DNA from: Roseibium aggregatum IAM 12614
GTDB taxonomy: Bacteria; Pseudomonadota; Alphaproteobacteria; Rhizobiales; Stappiaceae
Length of the DNA stretch: 64,000 bases
Direction: 5' to 3'
Assembly: GCF_000168975.1 (NCBI RefSeq)
Contig: NZ_AAUW01000017.1
Location: 107,099-171,098 of the forward strand
Under the pieces are notes generated by a model. That model saw only the letters and a program-made list of their open reading frames with translations. It was not told the DNA's origin and made no database searches. Shown piece after piece: positions 25,899 to 34,370 of the stretch; position 1 is the first letter of the stretch; the number at the start of each line of letters is the position of its first letter. Both the position numbers and the translations under genes were made by a program.

Positions 25899-27309
25899 CC
25901 GGACGGTCCCTGGAGAAAAGCAATGGCAAAACGAATGTCGTTATATTGAGCTTCCGTTTTGCCACAACCGCAAGGGCTGTGGCTTCAAAAAGGATCGCAA
26001 GGCTTGTGGCGATTGCCGCCCCGGCGAGACCGAGCAGCGGGATCAGAATGAGATTGAGAATGACGTTGAGGACAAACGTCCCGGCATAAATGCCGGCGCA
26101 GGTGTTCTGGTGCCCCGTCATCGTCAACAGTGCATCGGCCGGTCCGACGGACGCGCGCGCAAGGACGCCGATCATCAACAGGGCGATCAACTCGTAGCCG
26201 CTTTCAAAACCGCTGCCGAACAGGGCCAGCAGCAAGGGGGCGATCAGAAGCAGCCCCGCTCCTGCTACCAATGACGGCCAGAAGGTCCACAGGGTGGCCT
26301 GCCGCATATAAACTGCCAGCCCTGAAAGATCCTGATTGTGGGTGTAGCTGGAGAAGCGATGCGCCGAAGCCGCCCGCACGGCAAAATAGACAAAATGCAC
26401 CAGTGCCAGGGTTTTGGACGCTACGAAATACACCGCAACCTCGTCCGGGTCCTGAAAGAAACTGACCATGATCACATCGGCGCTCGTGATCAGTTGCAGG
26501 AAACCGTCGACCATGAGCATAGGCATGGAGATCGCCAGCCAGAACCTGAACTCGGTCTTCTGCGGCCCGCGTGGAACGCTTGGACGCAGCCGCTGACTGA
26601 GATGGAGAAACTGGTAAAGCGCGACCAGGACGGTTGCCGCAACGGCCACCACAGCAGCCGTCAGCGCATCGGGCCGAAAACCAGCCAGCACTGCGCAAAC
26701 CAGCAGAAACAGGATGGCCAGCGGCCGCCAGATATAGGTTGGCAGCATTGCCAGAGACGACCAGTCGTAACTGCGGGCGATCCCGTCCTGCACCAGACCG
26801 AACGCAAAAAACGGCAGTGCCAGCAGAACGACGCTCAACGGCTGGAAATAGGACGTATCGATAGACGAACGGAACAGGGTGATACAGCCGATACCGATGA
26901 CAGCAGTCGCGCCGCCGAGGAAAAACGCCATTTGACGGCTGGTGCGCAGGAAACCGCGCAGGCGTGCCATGTCACCGCTTTGCTGATACTGCGGAATGAA
27001 CCTGCTGGCAGAGGTGGAAAATCCTCCGCAAGCAATCACGCCCAGCACGATCACAAAGGTCCATGCGACCGAATAAAGACCGTAGTCATGCGCGCCCAAC
27101 AGGCGGGCAAGCACGATTTGCGACAGATAGGCGACGGCCGCACCGGCGATCCGCACGGCGAAGGTCGACACCGCCATTCGGCCCGCCGCATGCCGGTCGC
27201 TTCCGTCTCCCTTCAGGAAATCCAGGATCTGGTCAGCCCCCTTCCCCAATCCCAGCGGCGAGGCGACGCTTTGCAAACGCTTGGTCCAGGAGTTGGCGGA
27301 AAAACGCAC
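25888..27309 (-). CDS. Polysaccharide flippase (Wzx/MVF superfamily)
   Basis: The 473-residue integral membrane protein has about 12-14 predicted helices and belongs to the MOP superfamily of lipid-linked oligosaccharide flippases. The N-terminal hallmark is MAVSTFAVRIAGAAVAYLSQIVLARLLGAHDYGLYSVAWT, preceded by about 45 soluble residues. The start is GTG at 27309, with AAGGGA near the expected distance. It would move an undecaprenyl-linked sugar, or a related substrate, across the inner membrane. It is co-transcribed with the CelD-like gene (11-base overlap). The putative small RNA region lies upstream, read in the opposite direction. Confidence 0.85.
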   Translation of the reverse strand: MRFSANSWTKRLQSVASPLGLGKGADQILDFLKGDGSDRHAAGRMAVSTFAVRIAGAAVAYLSQIVLARLLGAHDYGLYSVAWTFVIVLGVIACGGFSTSASRFIPQYQQSGDMARLRGFLRTSRQMAFFLGGATAVIGIGCITLFRSSIDTSYFQPLSVVLLALPFFAFGLVQDGIARSYDWSSLAMLPTYIWRPLAILFLLVCAVLAGFRPDALTAAVVAVAATVLVALYQFLHLSQRLRPSVPRGPQKTEFRFWLAISMPMLMVDGFLQLITSADVIMVSFFQDPDEVAVYFVASKTLALVHFVYFAVRAASAHRFSSYTHNQDLSGLAVYMRQATLWTFWPSLVAGAGLLLIAPLLLALFGSGFESGYELIALLMIGVLARASVGPADALLTMTGHQNTCAGIYAGTFVLNVILNLILIPLLGLAGAAIATSLAILFEATALAVVAKRKLNITTFVLPLLFSRDRPVDQ

Positions 27310-27493
27310 TTAGGGGTCCCTTATGAGTACTCTTGCGTATTTGTGACAGGAGGGGCTTAATATTCTATGGCGATCACTGAAACGCACGTGGCAACGCTTC
27401 ACAGATGTGTGACGACATTCCGCGAGTGCTCAACGCTTCTGCGTCCCGGCAAGCCCCCATATCTTCTTCAACCCCTGAAAATCGGTTTCCTGC

Positions 27494-27539
27494 TTGACGC
27501 AACGCTGCAGAATGGTGCAAATAAGAACAAATAGAGAAC
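27494..27539 (+). promoter_or_regulatory. Putative promoter with an SOS (LexA) box-like site
   Basis: TTGACG (27494-27499) is a plausible -35 element; the -10 is weak (GCAAAT at 17 bases spacing). Then GAAC-N7-GAAC stands at 27525-27539 (gaac, aaataga, gaac), the direct repeat bound by alphaproteobacterial LexA; its complement GTTC-TCTATTT-GTTC agrees well with described sites. The box would overlap the start point of transcription, a normal place for repression. Confidence 0.5.
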
Positions 27540-27699
27540 ATTAGTCGATTCGACCCTGTCGACCGCCCTCCGGCTGCCTCTTGCCGCGGGCATTCCCGAT
27601 CTCCTCGTTGCGGATGTTGAGGGCTGCCTCCCCTTCTATCCGCAAATTGGTCCGGTCCCTGCTCCCGCCGCCAATCGCAGGGACCGGACGATTTTTTTT
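27529..27699 (+). ncRNA. Putative small RNA of about 170 nt with C-rich loops
   Basis: The stretch has no convincing coding frame but shows several hairpins. TTGCGGAT (27608-27615) pairs perfectly with ATCCGCAA (27638-27645) around an inner GAGG/CCTC stem. A 12-bp perfect stem, TCCGGTCCCTGC (27651-27662) with GCAGGGACCGGA (27677-27688), is then followed by eight T. The last is a strong intrinsic terminator on the plus strand with no protein gene in front of it. Loops hold CCCTCC, CCTCCCC and CTCCCG, complements of a ribosome-binding site, as in some regulatory RNAs of Hyphomicrobiales. The 5' end is inferred from the promoter guess. It may be an attenuator or leader remnant instead. Confidence 0.45.
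27651..27699 (+). terminator. Strong intrinsic terminator of the putative small RNA
   Basis: A 12-bp perfect stem with a 14-base loop is followed by CGATTTTTTTT. The same sequence is close to the end of the YchJ-like gene, which is on the minus strand and would not use it. Confidence 0.88.
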
Positions 27700-27728
27700 G
27701 AAATCAACAACCAAGACTGCCGGCCGGA

Positions 27729-28127
27729 CTATTCGGGCACCGCCTCCACATAGTACCAGCGGCCGCCTTTCTTGCGAAAGCGGCTCAGTTCCCGGTGGGT
27801 GTGAAGCTGACCGGCGGACAGGTATTTCGCCTCGAAAAGCACGGTGCCGTCCCGGTCGGCCGGGCCACCCTTTTCGGTGGCCAGGACGCTGAGGCCCGTC
27901 CAGTGGCTTTCCGCCGCCCAGCGTGCGGTGCCTTGGGCATCGAAACCCGGCTGATACTTCGGCCAGAGCGTTTCTTTCAGATAAGGGATCAACTGGCGGA
28001 CATAGGCACTATAGCGCGAGCGCATGAGCGCCTCTGCGGTGTCGGCAACAGCCTTGCCGGTAAGATACGGCTCGCAGCACAGTTCGAACCCCTTGCCACT
28101 GCCACAAGGACACGCCTCGCCGCTCAT
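27729..28127 (-). CDS. YchJ family SEC-C motif protein
   Basis: This 132-residue protein of the UPF0225/YchJ type begins with MSGEACPCGSGKGFELCC, a SEC-C zinc-binding motif (Cys6, Cys8, Cys17, Cys18). A small alpha/beta domain follows (ALMRSRYSAYVRQLIPYLKETLWP, then GTVLFEAKYLSAGQLHTHRELSRFRKKGGRWYYV). SEC-C motifs also occur at the tail of SecA. The molecular role of YchJ is unknown. The gene is divergent from the endonuclease/phosphatase-family gene with about 110 bases between. Confidence 0.88.
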   Translation of the reverse strand: MSGEACPCGSGKGFELCCEPYLTGKAVADTAEALMRSRYSAYVRQLIPYLKETLWPKYQPGFDAQGTARWAAESHWTGLSVLATEKGGPADRDGTVLFEAKYLSAGQLHTHRELSRFRKKGGRWYYVEAVPE

Positions 28128-28235
28128 TTGTCTCCCCCCTCTGGACGGATCATTCTTGAACCCGCGCTCTCTACCACTTGATCCGCTGTACCGCTATGGT
28201 TTCACTCACGCTTCTCCAAGCTGCGGGCCGCCTGA

Positions 28236-29207
28236 ATGAAACTTGCCACCTTCAACATGGAATCCTTCGGCGAAGACCGGCATGACCCGGATGCCTTGAC
28301 CCCGCGGCTGGACGCGCTTCGGCCGAAAATCCTGGAACTTGAAGCCGATATCCTGTGCCTGCAGGAGGTCAACGCCCAGAAGATAAAAGGCATGGCTGCA
28401 CGGCAATTCCAGGCCCTGGATCTTCTGTTGGAAGGAACGCCCTACGAAGGCTTTCACCGGGCAACCAGTGAGCGTCTTTCCGGAAAGGGCCCGGGTGACC
28501 GCCACAATCTGGTGGTTCTCTCGCGGTTTCCGATAACCAGGTTCTTCAGCCTCTATCAGACCCATGCGCACCCGCCCCAGTGGCAACCCAAAACCGCCGA
28601 ACCCGCCTACCACGGCCCGCAGACAATCCTGTTCGACCGGCCGGTCCTGCAGGTGGAAATCGATATCGGCACCGGGCGGCCCCTGCACGTCTTCTGCGTT
28701 CACCTGCGGGCGCCGGTTGCCGCCATGATCCGCGGCGGCAAGGGGGAGGACCGGACCTGGTCATCGGTCTCCGCATGGGCGGAGGGCTACCAGCTGTCCG
28801 TTTTGAAACAGACCGCACAGGCGCTTGAATTGCGCCTTGCCGTGGAAAGCCTGTTCGATGCGAACGAGAACAGCCACATCGTGCTGGTGGGCGACTTCAA
28901 CGCGACCGGTGAGACCGGCACTCTGAGGCTGTTGCGCGCCGACCCGGACGACACCGGTTCGCCGAAGCTCGCCGGGCGCCGCCTCTACCAGCTCGACGCC
29001 TCGCTGCCGGCGGAAAAGCGCCAGACCGTCATTCACAAGGGCAAGGGCCAGGCGCTGGACCACATTCTCGCCAGCGCCTCCATGGCCCACCGCACGATTG
29101 ACCTGAAGGTGTTCAACGTCGGCCTGCCGGATGAAGTCTTCGATGCGGAGGAAGACACCTACGCCGGATCCTTCCACGCCGCCATGCTGGCCGAATTCGA
29201 GTTCTAG
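28236..29207 (+). CDS. Endonuclease/exonuclease/phosphatase family protein
   Basis: The 323-residue protein has the EEP fold, with the opening KLATFNMESFG (metal-binding Asn), ILCLQEVN (metal-binding Glu), VGDFNAT (Asp and Asn of the catalytic centre) and the final His in YAGSFHAAML. These enzymes cleave phosphodiester or phosphomonoester bonds in DNA, RNA, inositol phosphates or phospholipids. No signal peptide is evident, so it is presumably cytosolic. The substrate is unknown. It is a single-gene unit. Confidence 0.85.
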   Translation: MKLATFNMESFGEDRHDPDALTPRLDALRPKILELEADILCLQEVNAQKIKGMAARQFQALDLLLEGTPYEGFHRATSERLSGKGPGDRHNLVVLSRFPITRFFSLYQTHAHPPQWQPKTAEPAYHGPQTILFDRPVLQVEIDIGTGRPLHVFCVHLRAPVAAMIRGGKGEDRTWSSVSAWAEGYQLSVLKQTAQALELRLAVESLFDANENSHIVLVGDFNATGETGTLRLLRADPDDTGSPKLAGRRLYQLDASLPAEKRQTVIHKGKGQALDHILASASMAHRTIDLKVFNVGLPDEVFDAEEDTYAGSFHAAMLAEFEF

Positions 29208-29530
29208 CGGACGATCAACAAACCTTCCGCTTCCCTTCGATCGCATCCTGAGCGTCTGGCCCGAAAGTGGTGCACGGAAGTGGTGCCCAGAGGGGCTGCC
29301 AGGGGCGACTGCTTCAACCACATTGTCATCCCCGCTTTCGCAGGGACGACACCTGAGAAGAGCGCACGTTCGTGACAGGAACCACGACACCTGCGTCCTT
29401 TGTCACTTTCCAGTCAGACTCCGAGAAAGCGCAATCGCGCTGTCTCGAAGGCGGGGCCGCACACGCCTGAAAATGCCCCATCCGTCGAAACGGCCCTCAA
29501 CACTTGAAGGTTATGAAGTCGAATCGCGCC
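29208..29530. other. Intergenic region with degenerate repeat fragments
   Basis: This lies between two convergent genes. It contains GTCATCCCCGCTTTCGCAGG near 29325, typical of the GC-rich palindromic repeats of this group, and a CTGTCTCGAAG fragment near 29440. No gene and no clear terminator are seen. Confidence 0.4.
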
Positions 29531-29896
29531 TCAGGGCGCCAAGGATGCGATATAGCTTGAGAGATTTGCGATCTCGGTGTTGCCGAGGGTCATGTTCGGC
29601 ATTTGCGGGTGGGGATTGGCGAGGAAGGTTGCGAGTTTTTCTTCAGACCAGCCCGGGTCCTTCGCCATGTCGTAAAAGCTGGGTAGAGAAGCGCTGGAGG
29701 CCCGGTCCTGATCCTCCGACACAAGGTGACAGGCAGCGCACCATTGCAGGGCCAGCGCCTTGCCGGTGGCGGCATCGCCTGCCTTGGCAGCCCCTGCACC
29801 GGACAGGACAGCGGCGCACATAAGCGCGGCCCCACCCAGGAATAACCGAATTCTCGCAGGAAGAGACGGTGTCGAAACCGCAATTGCGTTGCACAT
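29531..29896 (-). CDS. Small periplasmic c-type cytochrome
   Basis: The 121-residue protein has a signal peptide (about 1-39, ending AKA) and one haem-binding motif CAACH (Cys53, Cys56, His57). A methionine pair near residues 99-102 (PQMPNM) offers the sixth ligand. It is a class I monohaem cytochrome c, probably an electron carrier in the periplasm. A good GGAGG site six bases before the ATG supports the start. No oxidase or dehydrogenase partner lies beside it. It is convergent with the preceding gene and divergent from the gamma-glutamyltransferase gene. Confidence 0.88.
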   Translation of the reverse strand: MCNAIAVSTPSLPARIRLFLGGAALMCAAVLSGAGAAKAGDAATGKALALQWCAACHLVSEDQDRASSASLPSFYDMAKDPGWSEEKLATFLANPHPQMPNMTLGNTEIANLSSYIASLAP

Positions 29897-30098
29897 GGAT
29901 CCTCCTTCAACCAGTCGCGGTCCAGGGTGTGCACCCTTGCCCTCTTGCAGCTTGCCGCTTTCAGACTGCAGCCTATCTGATCATCTAGCCTTGCGCTGAA
30001 TCAAGAACGACTTAAAGTTGCCGGGAAGACCGCCACGCCCGTAGCGCGATCTGCCTACCACTTGCAAGCTCCCGCCATTCCGGCGACCGGAGGAACCC

Positions 30099-31844
30099 AT
30101 GAAACATTTTCTCAGATCCAGCTTTGCCGCCGTTTCCATGGCAGCAGCGCTCGTTGCCGACCTCGCGGCACCCCTTGCGGCGCAGGAAGCGCCCATCTAT
30201 TCGCTGAAAGACCGTTTCCAGCCGGAAACGGCGCAGAACGGCATGGTCGCCAGCCAGGAAGCCGTCGCAAGCCGTGTCGGTGTCGACATCTTGAAAAAAG
30301 GCGGCAATGCAGTCGATGCCGCCATTGCCACCGGCTTCGCGCTTGCCGTCACGCTGCCCCGGGCGGGCAATCTGGGTGGCGGCGGCTTCATGATGATCCA
30401 CCTGGCGGGCAGCGGTGAAACCAAGGCACTCGATTATCGGGAAAAGGCACCGGATGCTGCCTTCAAGGACATGTTCCTGGGAGAAGATGGCGAGCCCGAC
30501 AATGAGAAGTCCCGCTTCTCCGGACTTGCTGTCGGCGTACCGGGCACCGTTGCCGGTTTTGCCGAAGCCTTCGAAAAACACGGCAGCGGCAAGCTGACCT
30601 GGGCCGAACTCGTTGCGCCTGCGATCGATCTTGCCGAAAACGGCATCGAAGTGACGCCGGACCTTGCCGCCTCGCTGACCGCATCCGCAAAACGGCTGCT
30701 TAAGGACCCGGCAACCGCCGCAATCTTCTACAAGACCGGCGGCCTGCCTTTCGTACCGGGAGAGACCCTCAAGCAGGCTGACCTTGCCAACACCCTGAAA
30801 GTCATCGCCGACACGGGCGCGGTGGGCTTCTACACCGGTGAGATTGCCGAAAAGATCGCGCAGAAGGTACAGGCGGCCGGCGGCGGCATGACCAAAGACG
30901 ACCTGGCCGGTTACAAACCCGTCTGGCGCGAACCGGTCACCGGCAGCTATCGCGGTTATGAAATTGCATCGATGCCACCGCCATCATCCGGCGGCGTCCA
31001 CATCGTGCAGATCCTCAACATGCTGCAGGACTATCCGCTGGCCGAATATGGCCCGAATTCCGCCGACAGCATCCATGTGATGGCCGAAACCATGCGCCGC
31101 GCCTATGCCGACCGGTCCAAATATCTGGGCGATCCGGATTTTGTCGAGGTTCCGGTGAAAGGCCTGACCGATCCGGCCTATGCGGCGGAACTGGTCAAGA
31201 CCATCAAGATGGACGCGGCAACGCCTTCCGTTGACGTGAAGCCCGGCGATCCCTTCCCCTATGAGAGCAACCAGACCACGCATTTTTCCGTCGTCGACAA
31301 GGACGGCAACGCCGTCTCCAACACCTACACGCTGAACTTCTCCTACGGCGTCGGCCTCACCGCCGACGGCACCGGCGTGCTGCTCAACAACGAGCTGGAC
31401 GACTTTTCCGCAAAGCCAGGCGTACCCAACGCCTATGGCCTCGTCGGCGGCACGGCCAACGCGGTTGAGGGCGGCAAGCGGCCGCTTTCCTCCATGAGTC
31501 CGACGCTTGTGTTCAAGGATGGCAAGCTGTTCCTCGCAACGGGCTCGCCCGGCGGCAGCCGCATCATCACCACCACGCTGCAGATCATCCTCAACGTTGT
31601 CGACCACGGCATGAACATCGCCGAGGCAACCGCCGCCCCGCGCATCCACAATCAATGGCTGCCGGATGAGATCCGCATCGAGGAAGGTCTTTCGCCGGAC
31701 ACCATCCGCCTTCTGGAAGAGCGCGGACACAAGGTGGAAGTCAAGAACGCCATGGGGTCGACCCAGTCGATCATGCTCGTTGACGGCGTTCTGGCCGGGG
31801 CCTCCGACCCGCGCCGTCCAGGTGCCCTTTCCGCCGGCTATTGA
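30099..31844 (+). CDS. ggt: Periplasmic gamma-glutamyltransferase
   Basis: The 581-residue precursor has a signal peptide (1-28, ending PLAAQ). It cleaves itself into a large and a small chain at Thr393 (SNQTTHFSVVD), which becomes the nucleophile. Further marks are GNAVDAAIATGFALAVTLPRAGNLGGGGFM and the small-chain motifs PLSSMSPT and GSPGGSRI. The enzyme transfers or hydrolyses gamma-glutamyl groups, chiefly of glutathione, in the periplasm. It appears to be monocistronic with its own hairpin terminator. All catalytic residues are present. Confidence 0.95.
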   Translation: MKHFLRSSFAAVSMAAALVADLAAPLAAQEAPIYSLKDRFQPETAQNGMVASQEAVASRVGVDILKKGGNAVDAAIATGFALAVTLPRAGNLGGGGFMMIHLAGSGETKALDYREKAPDAAFKDMFLGEDGEPDNEKSRFSGLAVGVPGTVAGFAEAFEKHGSGKLTWAELVAPAIDLAENGIEVTPDLAASLTASAKRLLKDPATAAIFYKTGGLPFVPGETLKQADLANTLKVIADTGAVGFYTGEIAEKIAQKVQAAGGGMTKDDLAGYKPVWREPVTGSYRGYEIASMPPPSSGGVHIVQILNMLQDYPLAEYGPNSADSIHVMAETMRRAYADRSKYLGDPDFVEVPVKGLTDPAYAAELVKTIKMDAATPSVDVKPGDPFPYESNQTTHFSVVDKDGNAVSNTYTLNFSYGVGLTADGTGVLLNNELDDFSAKPGVPNAYGLVGGTANAVEGGKRPLSSMSPTLVFKDGKLFLATGSPGGSRIITTTLQIILNVVDHGMNIAEATAAPRIHNQWLPDEIRIEEGLSPDTIRLLEERGHKVEVKNAMGSTQSIMLVDGVLAGASDPRRPGALSAGY

Positions 31845-31866
31845 GGCAAAGCCTCACCAAATTTTG

Positions 31867-31900
31867 TACCCCGGGCTCTCTTCGAGCGTCCGGGGTTCTT
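31867..31900 (+). terminator. Terminator of ggt
   Basis: ACCCCGG (31868-31874) and CCGGGGT (31890-31896) pair around a 15-base loop and are followed by TCTTTC. The T run is weak. Confidence 0.65.
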
Positions 31901-32040
31901 TCATGCCTGAGCCGAGTTGCCCAGGCCCCGCAGGCAGAACGGTGCCGCCGTCAAGGCCTTGGCACCCGGCCAGGACCCAAGCTCCCGGTTCACAATCACC
32001 ACGAAGCGGGAACTGTGATCGAATATTACAGCCCATCCGA

Positions 32041-32112
32041 TTGACAGCACAAAACCCGGGTGATAGCGCTATCCAAAGCGCTTTGGAGAATCTTTTCGAT
32101 GGAAAGCGCTTC
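32041..32112 (+). promoter_or_regulatory. thuA promoter region with three LacI-type palindromes
   Basis: TTGACA (32041-32046) is a good -35 element. Three AGCGCT-centred sites follow: GATAGCGCTATC (32062-32073, perfect palindrome), CCAAAGCGCTTTGG (32073-32086, perfect palindrome) and GGAAAGCGCTTC (32101-32112). Their centres are 12 and 28 bases apart. LacI-family regulators of sugar genes bind sites of this shape. No lacI-type gene is adjacent, so the regulator is unknown. Confidence 0.65.
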
Positions 32113-32166
32113 AGTTCTGAACTTACCAACAAATCTGCCAACATCTGAACAACGGGAGAGGCTCAC

Positions 32167-32952
32167 ATGCCGATCAGAGCCGTGGTCTGGGGCGAAAACG
32201 TCCATGAACAGCACAACAAGATCGTCGCCGGTGTCTATCCGGACGGCATGCACCAGTGCATTGCCGACACGCTGAATACCGATCCCGAAATCAGCGCCAC
32301 CACGGCAACTCTTCAGGAGCCCGAACACGGCCTGACGAAGGAACGCCTTGCCGAAACGGACGTTCTGCTGTGGTGGGGTCACGCCGCCCATGGGGACGTG
32401 TCCGACGAGGTGGTCGAGCGGGTCTGCGACGCTGTCTGGTCGGGCATGGGCATGGTGTTTCTGCATTCGGCCCATTTCGCCAAGCCGTTCAAACGCCTGA
32501 TGGGCAGCCCGTGCAACCTCACCTGGCGCGAGGCCGGGGAGCGCGAGCGCCTGTGGGTGACCAGCCGCAACCACCCGATCACCAACGGCCTTCCGGACAG
32601 CTTCGAGCTGGAAATGGAAGAAATGTACGGCGAGCCTTTTGGCGTGCCGGAGCCGCTGGAAACGGTCTTCATAAGCTGGTTCCAGGGCGGCGAGGTGTTC
32701 CGCTCGGGCCTGACCTACAAACGCGGGGCGGGCAACGTCTTCTATTTCCGCCCGGGCCACGAAACCTATCCGACCTATCACAATGCCCATGTGCAGACGG
32801 TACTGAAGAACGGCGTCAAATGGGCCTTCAACCCGATGGCTCGGATCGCCGATCCGAACGCTGCCCCCAATGTGCCGGTGGAAGCGGCACCTGAAAAGAT
32901 CGAGGAGCGCGGCCCCAAGCTTCATGCCGACGGCGAAGAAGGCTACCGCTGA
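32167..32952 (+). CDS. thuA: ThuA domain protein, trehalose utilisation type
   Basis: The 261-residue protein is of the ThuA family (class I glutamine amidotransferase-like fold). The family pieces are VVWGENVHEQHNK, DVLLWWGHAAHGDVSD, MVFLHSAHFAKPFKRLMG and FYFRPGHETYPTYHNAHV. In rhizobia thuAB are needed for catabolism of trehalose and related disaccharides, through 3-keto intermediates. A terminal Pro/Glu-rich stretch is unconserved. A dehydrogenase of the ThuB type follows after a hairpin. The three palindromes upstream suggest sugar-responsive control. No transporter genes (ThuEFGK) are in the window. Confidence 0.85.
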   Translation: MPIRAVVWGENVHEQHNKIVAGVYPDGMHQCIADTLNTDPEISATTATLQEPEHGLTKERLAETDVLLWWGHAAHGDVSDEVVERVCDAVWSGMGMVFLHSAHFAKPFKRLMGSPCNLTWREAGERERLWVTSRNHPITNGLPDSFELEMEEMYGEPFGVPEPLETVFISWFQGGEVFRSGLTYKRGAGNVFYFRPGHETYPTYHNAHVQTVLKNGVKWAFNPMARIADPNAAPNVPVEAAPEKIEERGPKLHADGEEGYR

Positions 32953-32965
32953 TCCATATGCCCTT

Positions 32966-32993
32966 CCGGACCGGCTGCTTATCGCCGGTCCGG
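32966..32993 (+). promoter_or_regulatory. Hairpin between thuA and thuB
   Basis: CCGGACCGGC (32966-32975) pairs perfectly with GCCGGTCCGG (32984-32993) around an 8-base loop, in the 70-base gap between the two genes. There is no T run, so it is more likely an mRNA-stability or processing element than a terminator. Confidence 0.5.
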
Positions 32994-33022
32994 CCTGTCC
33001 CCAAACGCTGAGGAAGACCCCC

Positions 33023-34090
33023 GTGACCTCTGCTGCATCCCCTCTCCGGATCCTGATTGTCGGAACCGGCAACATGGCGCGTACCCACGCGGATGCCTTT
33101 TCGAAAATCGACGGCGTTGAAATCGTCGGCGGTGTCGACAGCCGCCCGGATGTCCTCACCCAATTCTGTGACACCTTTGCCATTCCGAACCGCTTCGCGA
33201 CGCTGGACGAGGCAATCGCCTGGGGCGGCTTCGACGCCGCAGCCAACGTAACGCCGGACGCCGCGCACCATCCGACCACGATGGCCCTGATGAAGGCGGG
33301 CAAGCACGTTCTGTGTGAAAAGCCGCTGGCGACCAACGCCGCCGACGCTCGCGAAATGGCGGATCTGGCCCGTTCGCAGAACCTGATCGGCATGGTCAAC
33401 CTGAGTTATCGCAATGTCGCCGTGCTGCAGAAGGCGGCCCAACTGGTCGCGGAAGGCGCCATCGGCACACTGCGCCACTTCGAGGCCTCCTACCTGCAAA
33501 GCTGGCTGACCCAGCCAGCCTGGGGCGACTGGAAAACCGAAAGTCAGTGGCTTTGGCGCCTGTCGAGCGCCCACGGCTCCAAGGGCGTTCTCGGCGATGT
33601 CGGCATCCACATCCTCGACTTCGTCCTCTTCGCCGCTGGCAGCCCGGTGAGCGAACTTTCCTGCCGGCTGAAGACCTTCGACAAGGTCGAGGGCGGCAAG
33701 ATCGGCGAATACACCCTGGACGCCAACGACAGTGCCACCATGCAGGCGGAACTGGAAAACGGCGCGCTCGGCACGATCAGCGCCACCAGGTTCGCCTCCG
33801 GCCATCTGAACGACCTGCGCCTGCGCCTTTATGGCGACAGGGGCGGCCTGGAAGTGCGTTTCGAAAAGGGCATCGAAGGCCTGCGCATCTGCAAGGGCGA
33901 AGATCTCCCCTCTGCGACATGGACCGACATCGAGGTTGGCACCGTGCCGACGGTCTACCAGCGCTTTGCCGCCGCGATCCTGACCGGAGCCCCGGCAGAC
34001 CCGGACTTCGAACACGGCGCCCGGCTCCAGGTCGCCCTCGACCTCGCCGAACGCTCACACGCGGAAAACGGCTGTTTTCTGAAAGTGTGA
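33023..34090 (+). CDS. thuB: ThuB-like Gfo/Idh/MocA oxidoreductase
   Basis: The 355-residue protein has an N-terminal Rossmann fold with RILIVGTGNMARTHADAF. The family lysine is in VLCEKPLATNAADAREMADLARSQ, and a C-terminal dehydrogenase domain follows. It would use NAD(P) to oxidise or reduce a sugar, probably in the 3-keto pathway with ThuA. The GTG start at 33023 was chosen because GAGGAAG lies six bases ahead; upstream frame positions are less plausible. It follows thuA after 70 bases. The exact substrate is unknown. Confidence 0.82.
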   Translation: MTSAASPLRILIVGTGNMARTHADAFSKIDGVEIVGGVDSRPDVLTQFCDTFAIPNRFATLDEAIAWGGFDAAANVTPDAAHHPTTMALMKAGKHVLCEKPLATNAADAREMADLARSQNLIGMVNLSYRNVAVLQKAAQLVAEGAIGTLRHFEASYLQSWLTQPAWGDWKTESQWLWRLSSAHGSKGVLGDVGIHILDFVLFAAGSPVSELSCRLKTFDKVEGGKIGEYTLDANDSATMQAELENGALGTISATRFASGHLNDLRLRLYGDRGGLEVRFEKGIEGLRICKGEDLPSATWTDIEVGTVPTVYQRFAAAILTGAPADPDFEHGARLQVALDLAERSHAENGCFLKV

Positions 34091-34108
34091 GCCGGACAGG
34101 TGAATAGC

Positions 34109-34132
34109 GAGCGGAGCAGTTCTGCTCCGCTC
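34109..34132 (+). terminator. Hairpin after thuB, no T run
   Basis: GAGCGGAGCAG and CTGCTCCGCTC form an almost loop-free stem 18 bases past the stop. The T tract is missing, so Rho or RNA processing may be involved. Confidence 0.5.
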
Positions 34133-34150
34133 AGTTAACAGCCCTTCCAC

Positions 34151-34282
34151 CGTCATCCCGGACGCAGCAAAGCGAAGATCCGGGATCGGAGAGCCCCTGA
34201 TCTGGCAGTCTCGAGGAACAGAAAGGCTCTTGCCTCCCCAGTCCCGGCTCGCGCGACGCTTGGCCGGGACGACGATGGAGAG
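34151..34282. repeat. GC-rich palindromic intergenic repeat
   Basis: The element contains ATCCCGGAC and TCCGGGAT around a 15-base loop near its left end and GGCCGGGACGACGATGGAGAG at its right. Similar pieces occur at 51588-51625. It lies between convergent genes. Confidence 0.65.
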
Positions 34283-34370
34283 GCTGGAGAAGGGCGACAG
34301 GCTGGCCGGATGCTGAGCTATAGACGCTAATGCCACCTTGGCGTTCCTGACTTCTGAATTCTCTGCCGGT

